The notes beneath the pieces are model-generated. The model was not told the DNA's origin. It saw only the letters and a list, made by a program, of their open reading frames with translations, and did not search any database. A stretch of DNA of 64,000 bases from Planctomycetota bacterium (GTDB lineage: Bacteria; Planctomycetota; UBA1135; GCA-002686595): assembly GCA_014237855.1 (NCBI GenBank), contig JABACD010000006.1, forward strand, positions 1 through 64,000, given 5' to 3'. Both the position numbers and the translations under genes were made by a program. Positions 45,214-54,662 of this stretch are shown piece by piece (positions within the stretch are counted from its first letter, which is position 1; every line of letters starts with the position of its first letter).

Positions 45214-46647
45214 GTGACCCCTCTCCGACCTGATCGCCGTGAGTTCCTCCGATTCGGGGGCTCGTCCCTGCTCGGACTCGGAGCTGGTACCTCCCTCGTG
45301 GGCCAAGCCCTGGCCCGACCTCGCCTGCCGATCATCGGCGGCCCGGGCTGGATGCGCGCCAAGAGCGTGATCCTGATCTTCCTCCAGGGGGGTCCGAGCC
45401 ACCTCGATCTCTGGGATCCCAAGGACGATGTCCCCGAGGACGTCAGGAGCAACTTCAAGACGATCGAGAGTGTCGTCCCCCAGATGCAGGTCACCGAACT
45501 CCTGCCCGAGCTCGCCAAGGTCACCGACAAGCTGACCTTCATTCGCTCGATGAGCTACACCCCGGTTGGACTCTTCAACCACACGGCCGCTCACTACCAG
45601 ATGCTGACCGGCTACACCGCAGACAAGGTCAGCCCCTCGGGGCAGCTCGAGCCTCCCACCCCCAAGGACTTTCCCAACCTCGGTAGCCACATCGCGCGCC
45701 TTCGTCCGCCGGAGGTGCCCATGTTGCCCTTCGTGATGCTGCCTCGTCCGCTGCAGGAGAGCAACGTCATCGGCAAGGCCGGAACTGCTGGGTTCCTTGG
45801 CCGTGCCTTCGATCCCTACATCCTCTACCCGCCCGGTGATGACTTCGACAACACGAAGATGGACCGAGTCAAGGTAGCCGACCTGGGTCTGAGGGATGAG
45901 CTCTCCGTCGATCGTATGAAGCGTCGCGTGAGGCTACGTGGGTTGGTCGACGAGGAGATGCCGGAGGTGACTCGAGCCGTTGAGAGCTTTGACCTGGACG
46001 CCTACGAGGATCAGGCGCTTGACCTGATCCTCTCCGGCCGGGCCAAGAAGGCCTTTGCCATCGAAGAGGAGACCAGCTAGCTCCGTGATCGTTACGGACG
46101 AACGACCTTTGGCCAGAGCTGCCTGATGGCGCGACGTTTCGTCGAGGCTGGGACACGCTTCGTGCAGGTCAACTGGCCCAAGGTGGCCAACTCGGACGTG
46201 CACTCATGGGACGTTCACAAGGGGCTCAATCAGCGCATGAAGGACAAGGCCGCGCCCATGCTCGACCCCGGCCTGGCCACCTTGATCAGCGACCTCGATG
46301 AGCGCCAGCTCCTCGATGAGACCCTGGTCGTCTGTCTCGGCGAGTTTGGCCGCAGCCCACGCAAGGGCTTGAGCACCTCCGGCAACGACAACGATGCGGA
46401 TGGGCGTGACCACTGGCCCTACTGCTTCACGGCCGTCATCGCTGGCGCTGGAGTGCGTCGTGGCCACGTTCACGGCAAGTCGGATGAGACCGGCTCCGCG
46501 CCGATCGAGAACCCGGTGCACCCCTGCGATCTCCTCGCCACCATCTATCACGCGGTCGGTCTCGATCCGCACACGACCATCTACAATCACCTGAACCAGC
46601 CCCGTGAGATGGTGAAGGGTCAGCCCGTGTTGGACCTCTTCGCATGA
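45214..46647 (+). pseudogene. DUF1501 gene interrupted by an in-frame TAG, module 3
   Basis: The frame from GTG 45214 (Tat-like [19 protein letters not shown]) encodes the N-terminal DUF1501 part ([40 protein letters not shown]) and stops at TAG 46078-46080. The same frame continues directly with [58 protein letters not shown] and [15 protein letters not shown], which is the normal C-terminal half, ending at 46647. Read through, the protein would be 477 residues, the usual family length. A one-base change from GAG, CAG or AAG would explain the stop. A new start near 46126 could yield a separate fragment. It is coupled to the next gene by ATGA. Confidence 0.8.
46078..46080 (+). other. In-frame amber codon splitting the DUF1501 gene
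   Basis: The codons read ACC AGC TAG CTC CGT GAT, with family-matching sequence on both sides in the same frame. TAG is an ordinary terminator for at least ten other genes in this window, including thrB and several sulfatases. General reassignment of TAG is therefore unlikely. Confidence 0.85.
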
Positions 46648-48134
46648 GCCTCTGGATCCTGGCAATCGCCCTCGCCTCCAGCTCGAACTCGATCATCGAC
46701 GAGCCCACCCCGGTTCCCGAGGTGCCCGTGAGCTACGAGCGCGAGGTGCTCCCGATCCTTCGTCAGAACTGTCTGGGCTGCCACCAACCAGCACGCGCCA
46801 AGGGCAAGCTCGACCTCCTGACCCACAGCTCCCTGCTACTTGGAGGACGTGGTGGCCCGGTCGTGATTGCTGGCCAGCCCGAAGAGAGCTCCTTGATCGA
46901 GCTGATACGCTCGATCGATGGCGAGCCGCCCGAGATGCCGGTGGATGGGACTGCTCTCGCAGAGGCCCAGGTGGAGCTGCTTGCTCGCTGGGTGCGAGAG
47001 GGCGCACTCGACGACTCGTCCTCGTCTCCATCCTCCCTCCCGAGCGTGGACAACCCGCCCGTCTATCCGCGACCGCCTGTGATCACCAGCCTCGATCACT
47101 CTCCTGACGGCGCGCATCTTGCGGTCTCCGGCTACAACGAGGTCCTGATCTGGACCCACGATGGGAGCGAGCTCATCGAGCGCTTGATCGGGCTCTCCGA
47201 GCGCATCGAGTCGATCGCCTTCTCTCCCGATGGATCCCTGCTCGCGGTGACCGGTGGAACCCCGGGAATCAGTGGCGAGCTGCAGGTCTGGAAGACCGCG
47301 CCGTGGAAGCTCTCCCTTTCGATACCAGTGACTCACGACACCGTTCACGGGGCCTCCTGGTCACCGGACGGTGAGCTGGTCGCACTCGGCGGCGCAGACA
47401 ACAGCCTGCGTGCCTTCGATGTCGAAACAGGCGAGCAGATCCTCTATCAGGGCGCGCACACCGACTGGGTCCTCTGCACGACCTTCTCATCCGATGGCTC
47501 CCACCTCGCCTCGGTTGGCCGTGATCGATCCCTCAAGCTGACCAAGGTCGCCACCCAGCAATTCATCGACAACGTCACCAGCATCACGCCCGGGGTCCTG
47601 AAGGGTGGACTGATGGCCATCGAGCGTCACCCCGAACGAGACGAGCTCCTGGTCGGAGGTGCTGATGGTGCTCCCAAGCTCTACCGCATGTATCGCGAGA
47701 AGAAGCGCGTCATCGGTGACGACTACAACCTGATTCGAGCGTACGAAGGGCTAGAGGGTCGCGTCTTCGACGTCGCCTGGTCTCAGGGAGGCAAGCACCT
47801 GGCAGCTGCCAGCAGCCACCGCCTCGCTGGCGAGGCGGTGGGTGCAGTGCGTGTCTACGACACGGAAAAGGAGCTGGGACTGTGGACCTACCCAGCTCCC
47901 ACCGGACTCTACGCCCTGGATTTCCATCCGCAGACAGGGGCCGTGGTGGTAGGCGGTGCCGATGGACTGATCAGGTTGCTGGACCTGGAGAGCGGCGAGC
48001 TTCGCCACCAGTTCTCGCCCTTTCCTTCCCCATCGAGCGACATCCCCGAAGAAATGGGTAGCCCCATCGAGGCATCCAGCTCTGCCAGGACGGAAGAACT
48101 CGCCCCCACAGACAGCAAGCAGCAGGACTCATGA
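46644..48134 (+). CDS. Planctomycete cytochrome c domain plus WD40-repeat protein
   Basis: A 496-residue protein. Residues ~25-115 hold a heme-binding planctomycete cytochrome domain with NCLGCHQPA (Cys43, Cys46, His47) and a [22 protein letters not shown] helix end. Residues ~140-470 are WD40 repeats ([64 protein letters not shown]), probably forming a propeller. The ATG overlaps the stop of the DUF1501 gene (46644-46647), and the stop overlaps the next start (48131-48134), so three genes form one coupled operon. An N-terminal signal is short ([11 protein letters not shown]). Confidence 0.87.
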   Translation: MSLWILAIALASSSNSIIDEPTPVPEVPVSYEREVLPILRQNCLGCHQPARAKGKLDLLTHSSLLLGGRGGPVVIAGQPEESSLIELIRSIDGEPPEMPVDGTALAEAQVELLARWVREGALDDSSSSPSSLPSVDNPPVYPRPPVITSLDHSPDGAHLAVSGYNEVLIWTHDGSELIERLIGLSERIESIAFSPDGSLLAVTGGTPGISGELQVWKTAPWKLSLSIPVTHDTVHGASWSPDGELVALGGADNSLRAFDVETGEQILYQGAHTDWVLCTTFSSDGSHLASVGRDRSLKLTKVATQQFIDNVTSITPGVLKGGLMAIERHPERDELLVGGADGAPKLYRMYREKKRVIGDDYNLIRAYEGLEGRVFDVAWSQGGKHLAAASSHRLAGEAVGAVRVYDTEKELGLWTYPAPTGLYALDFHPQTGAVVVGGADGLIRLLDLESGELRHQFSPFPSPSSDIPEEMGSPIEASSSARTEELAPTDSKQQDS

Positions 48135-51100
48135 TGTTGCCCCAGGGAATACTCCTCCTTGCACTGGCCCTCACAGCATCCAGCGGTGAAGCCAAGCACT
48201 CTCCGCTACCCACGGAGCTCGAACAGAGAATCGTCTCGCTCGAGGCCTGGCCCGCGGAGCCATCGCTCTCCCATCCGTTTGAGTCACTGCAGCTGCTCGT
48301 CAGCGCGCGGCTCGATGACGGCACCCGCCTGGACGTCACCCGCCAGGCCCGACTCTTCGAGAGTCCCAGGTTTGTCAGCCTCGATGAGCGCGGACTGCTG
48401 CGCCCCACCTCGGGCGAGTCCGGAACCGAGGAGCTACTGTTCAAGCTCGGACGCCACGAGCTGGTCGTACCCGTCTCGATCGAGATGGCGGCACTGCCAG
48501 AGCCCGCTCGGTTTGTCCGTGACGTGATGCCGATTCTCTCCAAGACCGGCTGCACCTCGGGCACCTGCCATGGATCTGCAGATGGCCAGAACGGATTCCA
48601 GCTCTCCTTGCGAGGCTACGACCCATTGGCCGACCACCGCGCTCTGACTGACGACCTCGCCGGCCGGCGCTTCAACTCGGTAGCTCCCGAGCGCAGCCTC
48701 TTCCTGCAGAAGCCAACGGGGAAGGTGCCGCATGAGGGTGGTGCGATCCTCAATGAAGCTTCCAGTGACTACCAGGTCCTCTTGGATTGGGTTGCTGGAG
48801 GAGCATATCTCGAGAAGAAGCCGGCCAGGATTGCAGCGCTCGAGCTCGCGCCTCCTGATCCGACCCTACCCCAGCCAGGACTCGAACAGCAGTTCGCGGT
48901 CGTTGCCGTCTTCGAGGATGGCACCAGGCGAGATGTGACCGCCCACGCAATCCTGGAGGTCTCGGGAACAGAAGTCGCCTCGGTCGACGACCGGGGACTG
49001 GTCACCGGAATACGTCGAGGCGAGACCGCCATCCTCGCTCGTTACGAGGGCAGCTACGCTGCCACCCGCATGGTGGTCATGGAACCAAGCAGCGAGGCCT
49101 TCGTCTGGCAGGACGAACCCGAGAACAACTACGTGGACGAGCTGGTTCACGAGAAGCTGAAGCGGGTTCACATCCTGCCCAGTGAACTGTGCACGGACGA
49201 CGAGTTCCTGCGGCGACTCAGCCTCGACCTGACCGGTCAGATTCCCAGTCCGAGAGAGGTTCGAACCTTCTTGATGGACGGCCGCGACTCGAGCACGAAG
49301 CGAGATGAGCTGGTCGACCGGATGATCGGCAGCCCAGCCTTCGTCGATCACTGGGCAAATCGGTGGGCCGACCTGTTGCAGGTCAACTCGAAGTTCCTCG
49401 GGGAGGAGGGTGCCAGACGTACCCGTGACTGGATCCGGGCACAGGTTGCCAGCAACACCCCCTACGACGAGTTCGTGCAGGCCATCCTCAGCGGCACAGG
49501 CTCCACCTACGAGAATCCCGCGAGTGCCTACTTCAAGGTGCTCCGCGATCCAGACCTCGTGATGGAGAACACAACTCAGCTCTTCCTGGGCGTGCGCTTC
49601 AACTGCAACAAGTGCCACGATCACCCCTTCGAACGCTGGACCCGTGATCAGCACTGGCAGCTGGCTGCCTACTTCTCCCGTGTTGGCCGAGCGAATGCTC
49701 CGGGTTCCATGGTCATGCCACGGTCGGCGGAGAATCAGATCGATGGCGCCCAGCCCGCCTTCGAGGAGCTGATCACGGACATGGCCGAGGGTGAGGTCAC
49801 CGACCCCGAGACCGGAGCTCAGGTCGCACCGGCCTTTCCCTATGACCATGGGGTCGATCTGTCCGCTGCCCTGAACCGACGACAGCAACTCTCGACCTGG
49901 CTCACGGCTCCCTCGAACCCCTACTTTGCCCGCAGCTACGCGAATCGCCTCTGGAGCTACCTGATGGGGGTCGGCTTGATCGAACCCGTCGACGACATCC
50001 GTGCGGGCAACCCACCGTCGAACCCGGCCCTGCTCGATCGTTTGAGCGAGGAGTTCCTTGCGAGCGGCTTCGACGTGCGTGACCTCTTGCGCACCATCTG
50101 TCGCTCACGTGCCTACCAGCGCTCGATCCAGACCAACGAGTCCAACGCGCCCGACGAGCTGAACTACGCACATGCTCTGGCCAGACGCCTCCCCGCCGAG
50201 GTGCTCTACGATGCCCTGCACCGGGCCACGGGCTCGCAGACTCGACTCCCCGGGCAGAGGCCGGGAACCGGCGCTGCAGACCTTGTCGACTCCAGCATCA
50301 AGACCACGGACGGCTTCCTCGACCTCTTCGGTCGTCCACCCCGAGAGAGCTCCTGTGAGTGCGAGCGACAGAGTGGGATGTCTCTGGGCCAGGCCCTGAG
50401 CATGATCAATGGGCCAACTGTCGCCGAGGCCGTGCGCGATCCCCAGAACGAGATCGCCAGGCTGGTGGAGTACGAGTCGGACCCTGCCGTGATCCTGGAC
50501 GAGCTCTTCGTGGCCTTCCTGGCGCGACCGCCGAGCCAGACCGAACTGGACCGGCTCATACCGACGCTCGATGCAACCCAGCTCGAGAATCTCACGGCCC
50601 TGCCCCCGGACGACTTCAAGGCTGTCATGCTGCAGCAGGCCGAATGGGAAGCCAGCTTCCCGGTCGCTGACTGGCGCGTGGCCACACCGACCCGTGCGGA
50701 GTCCAAGGGCGGCACGACCCTCGAGATCGGTGAGGATGGCTCCATCCTGGCCAGCGGAGAGCTCCCCGAGGAGGACCACTACTCGATAGTGCTCCAGACC
50801 GGGCCTGGCCCGATTCGTGGTCTACGCCTCGAGGCATTACCCCATGACAGCTTCCCAGCTGGAGGGCCCGGCCGGGCGAAGAACGGTAACTTCGTCTTGA
50901 ACGAGGTGGATGTCACTGCAGTCCCGCTCGATAGCCCCGAGGTCTCGGGCCCAGTGAAGCTCCAGAACGCCAGCGCTGACTTCTCCCAGTCCGACTGGAA
51001 CGTCCAGGGCGCCATCGATGACAATGCGGCCTCTGGTTGGGCCATCTCGCCCAACTTCGGCGTCGCGCACGAGGCCGTCTTCGAGTTCAGCGAGGACCTT

Positions 51101-51406
51101 GGAGGCGAGTCTGGCTCGGTCCTCTTCCTGGAACTCGACCAGCACTTCGGCACGAGCCACACGATTGGCCATCTGCGCATCTCGACCACGTCCTCTCCTC
51201 GACCGATCCGGCACCATGGGCTCGGGGACGATGTCGCCCGTGCCATGGCGATTCCCAGTGACCAGCGCACTGAGACCGAGCTGAGTCAGGTCTACGCGGA
51301 GTTCGTCCGGCGCCATCCGGAAGTGGCAGAAAGGATCCGACTGGGTGCTGCCCAGGATCTTGCCTGGGCCCTGGCAGGCAGCCCGGCCTTCCTCTTCAAT
51401 CGGTAG
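48131..51406 (+). CDS. DUF1549/DUF1553 protein with Ig-like and C-terminal sandwich domains
   Basis: A 1091-residue exported protein (signal GILLLALALTASSGEA). Two Ig-like (BIG2-type) segments lie at ~35-115 and ~225-310 (ARLDDGTRLDVTRQARLFES; FEDGTRRDVTAHAILEVSG). Between them is an unusual CX4CH heme site, CTSGTCH (from Cys141), followed later by CNKCHDHPFERW (~492) in the DUF1549 region. DUF1553 follows (LNRRQQLSTWLTAPSNPYFA, RRLPAEVLYDALHRATG). A C-terminal ~190-residue region resembles a discoidin-like sandwich (GAIDDNAASGWAISPNFG). It is third in the operon with the DUF1501 and WD40 genes. Confidence 0.9.
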   Translation: MMLPQGILLLALALTASSGEAKHSPLPTELEQRIVSLEAWPAEPSLSHPFESLQLLVSARLDDGTRLDVTRQARLFESPRFVSLDERGLLRPTSGESGTEELLFKLGRHELVVPVSIEMAALPEPARFVRDVMPILSKTGCTSGTCHGSADGQNGFQLSLRGYDPLADHRALTDDLAGRRFNSVAPERSLFLQKPTGKVPHEGGAILNEASSDYQVLLDWVAGGAYLEKKPARIAALELAPPDPTLPQPGLEQQFAVVAVFEDGTRRDVTAHAILEVSGTEVASVDDRGLVTGIRRGETAILARYEGSYAATRMVVMEPSSEAFVWQDEPENNYVDELVHEKLKRVHILPSELCTDDEFLRRLSLDLTGQIPSPREVRTFLMDGRDSSTKRDELVDRMIGSPAFVDHWANRWADLLQVNSKFLGEEGARRTRDWIRAQVASNTPYDEFVQAILSGTGSTYENPASAYFKVLRDPDLVMENTTQLFLGVRFNCNKCHDHPFERWTRDQHWQLAAYFSRVGRANAPGSMVMPRSAENQIDGAQPAFEELITDMAEGEVTDPETGAQVAPAFPYDHGVDLSAALNRRQQLSTWLTAPSNPYFARSYANRLWSYLMGVGLIEPVDDIRAGNPPSNPALLDRLSEEFLASGFDVRDLLRTICRSRAYQRSIQTNESNAPDELNYAHALARRLPAEVLYDALHRATGSQTRLPGQRPGTGAADLVDSSIKTTDGFLDLFGRPPRESSCECERQSGMSLGQALSMINGPTVAEAVRDPQNEIARLVEYESDPAVILDELFVAFLARPPSQTELDRLIPTLDATQLENLTALPPDDFKAVMLQQAEWEASFPVADWRVATPTRAESKGGTTLEIGEDGSILASGELPEEDHYSIVLQTGPGPIRGLRLEALPHDSFPAGGPGRAKNGNFVLNEVDVTAVPLDSPEVSGPVKLQNASADFSQSDWNVQGAIDDNAASGWAISPNFGVAHEAVFEFSEDLGGESGSVLFLELDQHFGTSHTIGHLRISTTSSPRPIRHHGLGDDVARAMAIPSDQRTETELSQVYAEFVRRHPEVAERIRLGAAQDLAWALAGSPAFLFNR

Positions 51407-51435
51407 CGAGCCTGTGATTCCAGTCTGCCGCCTCT

Positions 51436-51906
51436 TCAGGCACTCGTCAGCACCGCCTTCACAGCATCACACAGTCCGTGAGGGTCATCCGTACCGATGC
51501 GAAAACGACGGCCACTCTTGAATTGCAACTCCACGGCGTCGAGCCCCGACACATTGAATATCCAGCAGCCGGCGCCCCGGCGTATCCCCCAACCGTAGAG
51601 GATCCGGTTGCGTACCACCCGCACCTCGCTGATCTTCTGGACATCGATCTTCCTGCGTACCAGGCCCGGACCAAAGAAGACCACGATCGAGTCCTGACTG
51701 AGCTCGACGGTCAGGGAATGGAAGAGGTAGAGGAAGATCATGGGAATAGTGCCAATCGCCAGCACGACAACCGCTGCTACTTCTTCTGACAGTACGATCA
51801 TCAAGATCGTAACCCCGAGAAAGAAAAGCCCTGCGCTGCCCAGGACAATCCGGATCACAGTACCCCGCTGGGTGTGCTGGTAAGGACTCATCAGTCCGTG
51901 CCTCAT
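51436..51906 (-). CDS. Small membrane protein with PH-like domain
   Basis: A 156-residue protein with two adjacent hydrophobic spans (IVLGSAGLFFLGVTILMIVL and VAAVVVLAIGTIPMIFLYLF) and a C-terminal PH-like region (IDVQKISEVRVVRNRIL, GCWIFNVSGLDAVELQFKSG, RFRIGTDDPHGLCDAVKAVL). The start at ATG 51906, with AGGA ahead, overlaps the stop of the DUF368 gene by ATGA, so it is the last of a coupled three-gene set. A shorter start at 51891 is also possible. No enzyme function; probably a membrane accessory to its neighbour. Confidence 0.75.
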   Translation of the reverse strand: MRHGLMSPYQHTQRGTVIRIVLGSAGLFFLGVTILMIVLSEEVAAVVVLAIGTIPMIFLYLFHSLTVELSQDSIVVFFGPGLVRRKIDVQKISEVRVVRNRILYGWGIRRGAGCWIFNVSGLDAVELQFKSGRRFRIGTDDPHGLCDAVKAVLTSA

Positions 51907-52976
51907 CGATTCCTGGTTACAGCAGAGCAAGCATTGCTCGAGGGCCTGCGACCGAGCATCCGCGTCAGGCCAAACCCGGCCAGGAGGAGCCCAATCGAGA
52001 TCGCAACCTGCTTGCCCGAAGGATCGAAGCGCTCCAGCTCGTCACCTAGCTGCTTGAGCTCTCCAGCCCCCAGCCCCTCATAGGTGCCACGCAGCTGCTG
52101 GGCACGCTCCGCCTCGATCTGCAGGCCATACTTCGCGTTGACCACCGCGAGGTCCTCACCTGCAACCAGCATCACCACACTCTTGCGGAAGGTCCGCTGT
52201 GCCAGGTCAGGGTTCACCGAGGTCTGAAAGGGCCAGAGCCCCAGAACACTGCCCAGCAAGAGGCCCAGGAGAACAGAATGAGAGCTCACCGGGCGCTTCT
52301 CGAGCAGGTGCTTGAGCAGGTTGGAGAGCAGCGCCATGCCCAGAGCTGCCCCGATGGCCACCGGCACGAGGACCTTCACCGACTCCAGTGGGCTCTCCTT
52401 GAGCGCACTTGAAGAGAGCGACCCGACCACCACGTCATACATCCCGAAGATCAGGAGCATGTAGGAGCCCGAGATTCCCGGCAAGATCATGCTCGATGCA
52501 CCCAGCACGCCCATGAAGACAAAGGTGATCGTCGTCTCGGGAATCTGCGCACCCTGGAGTCCCCAGGCCAGAGTTCCCATCAAGGCGAGTGCCAGCGAGA
52601 AGGCAAGGAACGAGCCGGAGCTGACCGGCTTGCAGGCCTTCCAGAGCTCGGGGGTCCCCCCGAGGGTCATGCCAATGAACAGGCTGTACATGACCCAGCG
52701 ATGCTCGCTGACGAGAGTCACCGCGAGGCCAGATAAGGCGATCAGAGCCATGAGTGCACCGAAGGCGATCAGGGCCAGGAAGACCAAGGCCTCTCGGCGC
52801 AGGCGCAGTCGTGTGACATCGGCCAGCGCCTCAATGAACCGATCGTAGAGGCCCATGGCCAGGATCATCGTCCCACCACTCACCCCCGGCACGAGGTTCG
52901 CGAGGCCCATGAAGACCCCACCCAGGATGACCCTGGGAGCTGCAACGTGTTCCTGGCGAGTGTCTGAGTCGGTCAT
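51903..52976 (-). CDS. DUF368 integral membrane protein, polyprenyl-phosphate transporter-like
   Basis: A 357-residue membrane protein with about eight to ten hydrophobic spans. It carries the two paired family motifs, GLANLVPGVSGGTMILAMGL (near residue 25) and SMILPGISGSYMLLIFGMYD (~160), an inverted pseudo-repeat pattern. The DUF368 family (PopT) recycles undecaprenyl phosphate across the inner membrane for envelope synthesis; membership is by motif, and the transport role here is inference. Residues ~270-330 carry an extra soluble segment rich in charged residues. It overlaps both neighbours by four bases. Confidence 0.88.
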   Translation of the reverse strand: MTDSDTRQEHVAAPRVILGGVFMGLANLVPGVSGGTMILAMGLYDRFIEALADVTRLRLRREALVFLALIAFGALMALIALSGLAVTLVSEHRWVMYSLFIGMTLGGTPELWKACKPVSSGSFLAFSLALALMGTLAWGLQGAQIPETTITFVFMGVLGASSMILPGISGSYMLLIFGMYDVVVGSLSSSALKESPLESVKVLVPVAIGAALGMALLSNLLKHLLEKRPVSSHSVLLGLLLGSVLGLWPFQTSVNPDLAQRTFRKSVVMLVAGEDLAVVNAKYGLQIEAERAQQLRGTYEGLGAGELKQLGDELERFDPSGKQVAISIGLLLAGFGLTRMLGRRPSSNACSAVTRNR

Positions 52977-53899
52977 CGGGCCATTTTTGAACGTGAGAGT
53001 TGCGAGACGAGCGCGCGACGCCGCTCCCTTGGTACGCGGCGCAGGAAAGCGTAGTGCGCAACTCGCAGGAGCTCACGCTCATCGAGCTGCCAGGACTCTG
53101 CGACCCCAGCGCCGAGCCTCCGAAGAAGATCCATGCTCTCCCGCTCCTTGAAGCTCTCCACGACGCAGCCACCATGGACGGAGGCAATCGCGAGCTCCGG
53201 CAGGGGGCGCTTCTCGAGCCCGGGTACCGGGGAGCCACAGCTCTTATCCACAGGAGCCAGCACCTCCTGAATTTTCTGGGCTGCACACTCCTCTCCAGCC
53301 CCTTCCCGCGAGACAAAAATGGTCTCAGGGCTCAGGGTCGGAAGCTCGACCCGTGCTTCGAAGAGGCGGGCGACGAGCAGCCCAAGGGCATGGGCCAGCC
53401 GACGACGAGCGGTCGATCCACGGTTGGCTTCCAGGTAATCCGCCAGCGGTTGCATGAGCTCCAGCTCGCGCGTGGCCAGAAATGATCTCGTCGAAAAGAG
53501 CGCGGCAGTCTCCTCGCCCATGGCGAGCGGTTGGGCCGTGCCCACTCCGTGCTCGCGCAGATGACAGATGAGATTCCAGGCACGAGCTGCGAAGCTCAGC
53601 GAACGGGGCGCCGAGAGGCGCGCGGCGGTCTTGTCCCTCAACGAGCCGCCTTGCCAGCGAGTCAGGTAGACAAAACCAGTGCCCGCACCACGGGGACGAC
53701 CTGGGCGCTCACCAGCCCTCGTGAGCGTGCCCGGCAGGGGATAACGCAGGACACTGCGCTCTGCGGATTCCAGCAGGACCTCTCCGCGCTCCTCTCCCTC
53801 GAGCTCACCGCTGGCACCAATCAGGTCGTCGAAGTCGCGGGCTCCCAGGGCGTGCAAGTCAGGCACTCCCGGCCACAGTTTGATCTCGGTCTCGGACAT
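52973..53899 (-). CDS. LPS-kinase-like (InaA/KdkA type) predicted pseudokinase
   Basis: A 308-residue protein resembling lipopolysaccharide kinase/InaA proteins. It shows FVYLTRWQGGSLRDK, a helix with RAWNLICHLREHGVGTAQPLA, SFLATRELELMQPLADYLE, and a C-terminal RRLGAGVAESWQLDERELLR. The catalytic loop normally reads HxDLxxxNILV, but here the aligned segment is LPTLSPETIFV (residues 186-196): the His, Asp and Asn are Leu, Thr and Thr. The DxD metal region also appears lost (LAIASVHGGCVV). Loss of kinase activity is inferred. It is the first gene of the coupled cassette with DUF368 and the PH-like protein. Confidence 0.6.
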   Translation of the reverse strand: MSETEIKLWPGVPDLHALGARDFDDLIGASGELEGEERGEVLLESAERSVLRYPLPGTLTRAGERPGRPRGAGTGFVYLTRWQGGSLRDKTAARLSAPRSLSFAARAWNLICHLREHGVGTAQPLAMGEETAALFSTRSFLATRELELMQPLADYLEANRGSTARRRLAHALGLLVARLFEARVELPTLSPETIFVSREGAGEECAAQKIQEVLAPVDKSCGSPVPGLEKRPLPELAIASVHGGCVVESFKERESMDLLRRLGAGVAESWQLDERELLRVAHYAFLRRVPRERRRALVSQLSRSKMAR

Positions 53900-54095
53900 G
53901 GGGGGCGCGAGTGTAAGGCATCGGAGCCCCGATCAACATCCAGCCCTTCGTGCCCGCGGACAGCAGCTGGGCGCGTGGGCTCACCCTGGTCAACAGGCAG
54001 CAGCGCGCCCCCCATGGCAAAGGAAGGCGCCCATCCTCCATGGCCAGGCGCTAAACTCCTCGAGACCACCCCGACACTGGTACCGCACCTCACCC

Positions 54096-54542
54096 ATGAG
54101 TCGTCATCTGATCACCCTGCTGCTGCCCCTGTTCGCAGTCCTGGTCCAGGCCTGCCACTCCACTCAGGCTCCAATCGACACTCCTTCGCTGGAAGCACTC
54201 CGGGGCCACTGGCTCCTGCTAGAGCTGCGCGGCGTCTCGATACCTGCCCCCGAGGAGCCATCATCCCCCCTCGGTCTCGAACTGGATATCAATGGTGCGA
54301 TCACTGGCTACGGAGGTGTCAATCGCTTCAGCGGCCAGCTCGACCAGGAGATGCTCGCCATTGGAACATTCGAGGTCGGCCCCCTCATGTCCACCCGCAA
54401 GGCAGGCACTCCCGAGGCCATGAGACTCGAGCAGGACTTCACGCAGGTACTCGAAGGGGCCACAACCTGCGTGATCAGAGGTCCCCAGATGCGCCTGGGA
54501 CAGGATGGAACGACAACTGCCGTCTTCGAGTACGGACGGTAG
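54096..54542 (+). CDS. META-domain lipoprotein (HslJ-like)
   Basis: A 148-residue lipoprotein (signal LITLLLPLFAVLVQAC, Cys20) with one META domain: LEALRGHWLLLELRGVSI, GLELDINGAITGYGGVNRFSGQ, GTFEVGPLMSTRKAGTPEAM, RLEQDFTQVLEGATTC. HslJ-type proteins are small envelope stress proteins. The ATG at 54096 fits the signal; the longer frame upstream lacks one. It is divergent from the pseudokinase gene and lies 120 bases before polA. Function is not established. Confidence 0.85.
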   Translation: MSRHLITLLLPLFAVLVQACHSTQAPIDTPSLEALRGHWLLLELRGVSIPAPEEPSSPLGLELDINGAITGYGGVNRFSGQLDQEMLAIGTFEVGPLMSTRKAGTPEAMRLEQDFTQVLEGATTCVIRGPQMRLGQDGTTTAVFEYGR

Positions 54543-54662
54543 CCACCCGCTCCGAGCTAGCCGTCACTGCCTGGAGCTCTCAATGATCACCACCCGCCCA
54601 GCACCTTGCCTGGAGAGCGAGTCCCGAGTTGTCCTGCCACCTCCCACCGCTACACTCCTCTC

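Noticed and set aside
46078-46080. Selenocysteine or pyrrolysine readthrough at the DUF1501 stop
   Set aside because: Sec uses TGA, not TAG. TAG ends at least ten intact genes in the window, so general amber recoding is unlikely. I keep nonsense mutation, sequencing error or local readthrough as options.
53531-54586. Plus-strand open frame of about 350 codons over the pseudokinase and META region
   Set aside because: It crosses two recognisable genes in another frame and its translation is low-complexity Arg/Pro/Ser without any domain.
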